Virus record (IMG/VR): IMGVR_UViG_3300027747_004319
Location: 1 to 51,124 of that record
DNA: 51,124 bases
Strand: one strand, 5' to 3'
Origin: a virus
Shown: positions 48,208 through 51,124 of the stretch, piece after piece
Layout: every line of letters starts with the position of its first letter
How positions within the stretch are numbered: position 1 is the first letter of the stretch
Position numbers and translations under genes: made by a program
Notes under the pieces: generated by a model
Told to the model about the DNA's origin: nothing
Seen by the model: the letters and a program-made list of their open reading frames with translations, nothing else
The model's database searches: none

Positions 48208-51066
48208 TTAAATAAAAAATAAATCAAGGTATTCTTTGAAAGAGACATTTTCATCCATTGCTTTAGCGGCGGCGTTAGCTATAAGCCTGTTGATCTCACT
48301 ATCAATTTCTTGCATTTTCTTTTGTGCATCAATGATCTTTTGTATTGTTTCTTCATCAACCTCTTTTTCTTGATATTCTTTTCTGTATCTTTGAATAAGC
48401 TCGGCTAACTTTCTCTTTTTCTGAACAATTACAAAAAGCTCTGTGTCTAAACCCTTAGCTATTGTGTAGGTTATATTTACTGGGTGCTCTGTGTTTATTC
48501 GGTAGATTCTTCCCTCGCTTTGTTCAGCAGACTCAGGAGTCCAGTCAAAATCGTTTATTATCATGTTTTGACTGGCGTTTGGAAAGCTTATTCCAGTTCC
48601 GCCCATCTTCATACTCATAACCAAAGCTTTGGCATTTGGGTCATTGGTAAAAACTTCTTTGACTTTATTTCTTTCCGCTTTTTTGGTTAAAGATAAATAA
48701 GTAATAACTTTGAATTTTGGATCAAGATCTTGTAATTTTTTAGATAGCTTTTCGAATATTTCACTTCCTGCTTTTACAAAGTTTGTAAAGATAACAACTT
48801 TGCTGGCTGCGTAATTGTTGGCGGGTTTGTCTAAATTTCTTTTTATTGTCTCAAAAGCCTTATTGACTGTGTAATCCACCTTCATATTAGCTAAAACTTC
48901 TCTACTGGCGATTAATTCACTTATAGCCAAATCTGGATCTTTATATCCTTTGAGCTTTTCTTTTAACTTCTTATGAAAATCTTCTTCGTGTATATCAGTT
49001 GAAGCAGCATCTATGCTTAAATTTGGCATCTCTCTTAAATCTTCTTTGGTGCGCCTCACATAAACGCCAGAGAGATTGAGCCACTTGTTTAGTTTTTCTG
49101 CAGCTCTTATTCTGTCCTCAAAACTTCCTTCTGTGTAAGCCCCTCTATAGCCACCAGGAACCATACCCGCAAAATCTCTTTTGAACTTGCCGTCTTGTAT
49201 GTCTCCAAGAGGATGTCCGACAATCTTCAATTGATTTTTTACGTCAGAAGGTCTGTTTGCACTTATTGTTGCGCTTGCGCCCCATTTATACGGAATATTT
49301 TTTGTTGCTTCTTCAATGTTTTGACTTCTTTTTGCTGTTTGGTGTTTTAGCTTGTGTAGTTCATCAAATATAACTATTGAATAGTTAGCGTTCTTGGTTG
49401 AATTGATTACATTTTGAAGATTCTTGCCACTTGAGAAATTGTCGTAATATAAAACAGTCCAGCGTTTTGGATTTGTGCCATCCTTGGATACGTCAGCGTT
49501 TTCTCCAACAACATCTTTGATTTCTTCTACCCATTGATTTTGAACTGCCTTTAAAGTTATCACAAGTGTTTTTGAATTAGATCCAACATCTTGCATCCTC
49601 AACTCGGCAGCAGAAATCATCTGCACCGTTTTGCCCACCCCAGTGGCATCACCAAGTATTGCATGATTTCTTCCATACAAAAAGGCTATGCCATCTTTTT
49701 GCTCTTTATAAAGCTCGAATTTAGATTCAGGCAATCTTGAGTCTATCTTTTCTTTAAAGTCTGCGTCTACTTTTCCTTCTTGATCAGCTCTCTTGACTCC
49801 ACCATTTTTCAGCTTATTGTCTAATATTGCTCTAAGATCTTCAACATGATAGCCAAACCTTTTTAATATTTGCCCAAACGTAGCATACTGTTTGAAATTA
49901 CCAGAAACTACATAAGAAAAGTTTTTATCATCCCATCTATAAGATGGAAATGTGTATTGAATCAACTCCTTTAGAAATGCTTTTTGATCCTGAGAAGCTT
50001 CTCTGTATGGAACGCTTATTGTCATAACATCATCAACGCCGCCTCTTCTATCTGCGAAAGATATTATCGGTTTACTGGTTTTTATTTGCTCTGATTTCTT
50101 TTCAAAAGAAATTTCTTTTTGACTCTCCCCAGAGAATAATTCATTTTCATCTACAAATTTATCTAAATCGGTAACATCTATTCCGCCACCTACTAATTTA
50201 CTTTTAACAGCATCGTATAAATCTTTGCTATCTGCTGCTATCAAAAACTTAGGAGGTCTTGTTGAACCATCAAAACTATACCCTCTTGGAACAAGGCTGG
50301 CGCTTCTTGCAGAATCTAATATTGACTTGCTTTGATCAAAAGAAACATTTAGTTGTATTGCTATTTTTTTACCAAACCTGGTGTCTTGTATTCCGACAAC
50401 AACCAGCTGTTTCTTTTCAGAAATAGGAGTTTTTTCTTCAGAGCCAACAGGAGATCCCGAGACCTTGGTTGATATACTCATTTCTCCCGAAATCAGCTTT
50501 ACAACATCGTCTATCACCTCTGGGTGAATGTAATATGTATTTAATTGATTTCTATCTGTGTTAAAAAACTTAAACACAGGATACTTCATCGCACCATAGT
50601 TATCCCTCACCTTGACCAGCTTTTTCTTTTCAACAATAAGATCAGAAATTTTTGTCATTAGCTTTTTACTAATTCCACCTGGAACATAAACTTTAATTTT
50701 ACCCCAGACTCTTTCTGCATCTGTGTGGATTACTATTTCTTGATGATCATCCATTTTTAAACTAGATTTGATATCATTTTCCACAGCCTTCTTTATATCT
50801 TCATAATTTGAAATTTGTGTATTTTTATAACGAGAAAGAATTGCAAGCATTCTGCTAGCTGTAGCCAATGGTATTGAATCATTGTGAAAATTTGGATCGC
50901 TGACAATTGCTTTGTATGCTCCAAAGTCTACTTTGTTAAAACCAGTAAAGTCATCTACAACTGGAGCGCCTCTTTCAAACATATCATGAAACGTAGTTTT
51001 TAAGAGATCTACACCCGGTCCAGACACAAGATTTTCTTTATTTTCTAAGAATGATGAAAATTTCAT
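48208..51066 (-). CDS. SNF2-family helicase/translocase with tag-like ends
   Basis: 952 residues. Motif I is AILGDATGVGKTVQM (471-480), motif II VIFDELHKLKH (DELH 568-571), motif III GASATISANRP (598-600), then the second lobe (VVIFTNFVKAGSEIFEKL, ALVMSMKMGGTGISFPNASQ) and motif VI EQSEGRIYRI (849-857). This is the SNF2-like superfamily 2 type that translocates on double-stranded DNA. The first 450 residues hold three or more alpha/beta modules; the part at 360-405 (FLKELIQYTFPSYRWDDKNF) is like the HARP region of SMARCAL1 proteins. The start MKFSSFLENKE and the end VSFKEYLDLFF both look like the tag motif. It may remodel phage or host DNA. Confidence 0.85.
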   Translation of the reverse strand: MKFSSFLENKENLVSGPGVDLLKTTFHDMFERGAPVVDDFTGFNKVDFGAYKAIVSDPNFHNDSIPLATASRMLAILSRYKNTQISNYEDIKKAVENDIKSSLKMDDHQEIVIHTDAERVWGKIKVYVPGGISKKLMTKISDLIVEKKKLVKVRDNYGAMKYPVFKFFNTDRNQLNTYYIHPEVIDDVVKLISGEMSISTKVSGSPVGSEEKTPISEKKQLVVVGIQDTRFGKKIAIQLNVSFDQSKSILDSARSASLVPRGYSFDGSTRPPKFLIAADSKDLYDAVKSKLVGGGIDVTDLDKFVDENELFSGESQKEISFEKKSEQIKTSKPIISFADRRGGVDDVMTISVPYREASQDQKAFLKELIQYTFPSYRWDDKNFSYVVSGNFKQYATFGQILKRFGYHVEDLRAILDNKLKNGGVKRADQEGKVDADFKEKIDSRLPESKFELYKEQKDGIAFLYGRNHAILGDATGVGKTVQMISAAELRMQDVGSNSKTLVITLKAVQNQWVEEIKDVVGENADVSKDGTNPKRWTVLYYDNFSSGKNLQNVINSTKNANYSIVIFDELHKLKHQTAKRSQNIEEATKNIPYKWGASATISANRPSDVKNQLKIVGHPLGDIQDGKFKRDFAGMVPGGYRGAYTEGSFEDRIRAAEKLNKWLNLSGVYVRRTKEDLREMPNLSIDAASTDIHEEDFHKKLKEKLKGYKDPDLAISELIASREVLANMKVDYTVNKAFETIKRNLDKPANNYAASKVVIFTNFVKAGSEIFEKLSKKLQDLDPKFKVITYLSLTKKAERNKVKEVFTNDPNAKALVMSMKMGGTGISFPNASQNMIINDFDWTPESAEQSEGRIYRINTEHPVNITYTIAKGLDTELFVIVQKKRKLAELIQRYRKEYQEKEVDEETIQKIIDAQKKMQEIDSEINRLIANAAAKAMDENVSFKEYLDLFFI

Positions 51067-51124
51067 AAGATTATCTAGTTGAATACGGCTAATATTTTGT
51101 TAAAATATTAGAATGAACTTAAAA

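Noticed and set aside
51113-51124. ATG with three codons at the right edge, plus strand
   Set aside because: Too little sequence to support a gene; may be the start of a divergent neighbour.

Overview
The window is a continuous piece of a tailed-phage genome with a contractile tail (myovirus), most likely a large T4-like or jumbo phage from an environmental sample. Base composition is AT-rich, genes are tightly packed with many ATGA or TAATG stop/start overlaps, nothing looks like a host housekeeping operon, and a complete baseplate cassette is present. Shine-Dalgarno sites (AGGA, GAGG, AAGGGA) precede many starts, so the host uses ordinary bacterial initiation. No host genus can be read from the sequence.

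Layout. 1-3224 (minus): two tail adhesins with long Thr-Pro repeat linkers; the first runs off the left edge and carries a BP74-like domain. 3267-18624 (minus): the tail cassette. In transcription order it holds the tape measure (1623 aa), a tube-initiator-like protein, a LysM-type protein, a gp27/gpD-like hub, a gp5/gpV-like spike, a gp25/W-like wedge, a gp6/J-like wedge, a P2 gpI-like protein and a small conserved tail protein. 18780-22465: a TPR protein on plus, then five minus-strand phage genes, the first resembling small-terminase-type proteins. 22496-24512: a cupin, a coiled-coil membrane protein and a poly(A) polymerase/CCA-type nucleotidyltransferase. 24494-33062: eleven consecutive glycosyltransferase or FkbM methyltransferase genes that keep switching strand. 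33074-36411: an HExxH metalloprotease, two small plus-strand genes behind a strong sigma70-like promoter, a 58-aa gene coupled to a patatin lipase, a tagged hypothetical protein and an MscL channel. 36480-45166: four more adhesins (beta-propellers, discoidin domains, LecA-like lectin, LamG-like domain) joined by Thr-Pro linkers. 45181-51066: a DUF3008-type protein, an internally duplicated protein, a HAD phosphatase, an AAA ATPase, a promoter/micro-ORF/terminator module and a SNF2-type helicase.

How it may fit together. The tail cassette builds the injection machine and at least six adhesins decorate it. Their Thr/Pro/Ser linkers resemble mucin stalks, and the adjacent glycosyltransferase block could glycosylate them or remodel host surface glycans (inference). 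Several proteins outside the tail cassette begin with a similar short F-x-x-[YFLW]-[LIV]-like peptide, in four cases followed by an (L/I)-x-E site. This recalls the capsid-targeting peptide of T4 internal proteins and may mark a set of virion-packaged proteins. That tag set, the adhesin/glycosylation pairing and the small promoter-to-terminator module near 48 kb are the most promising leads.
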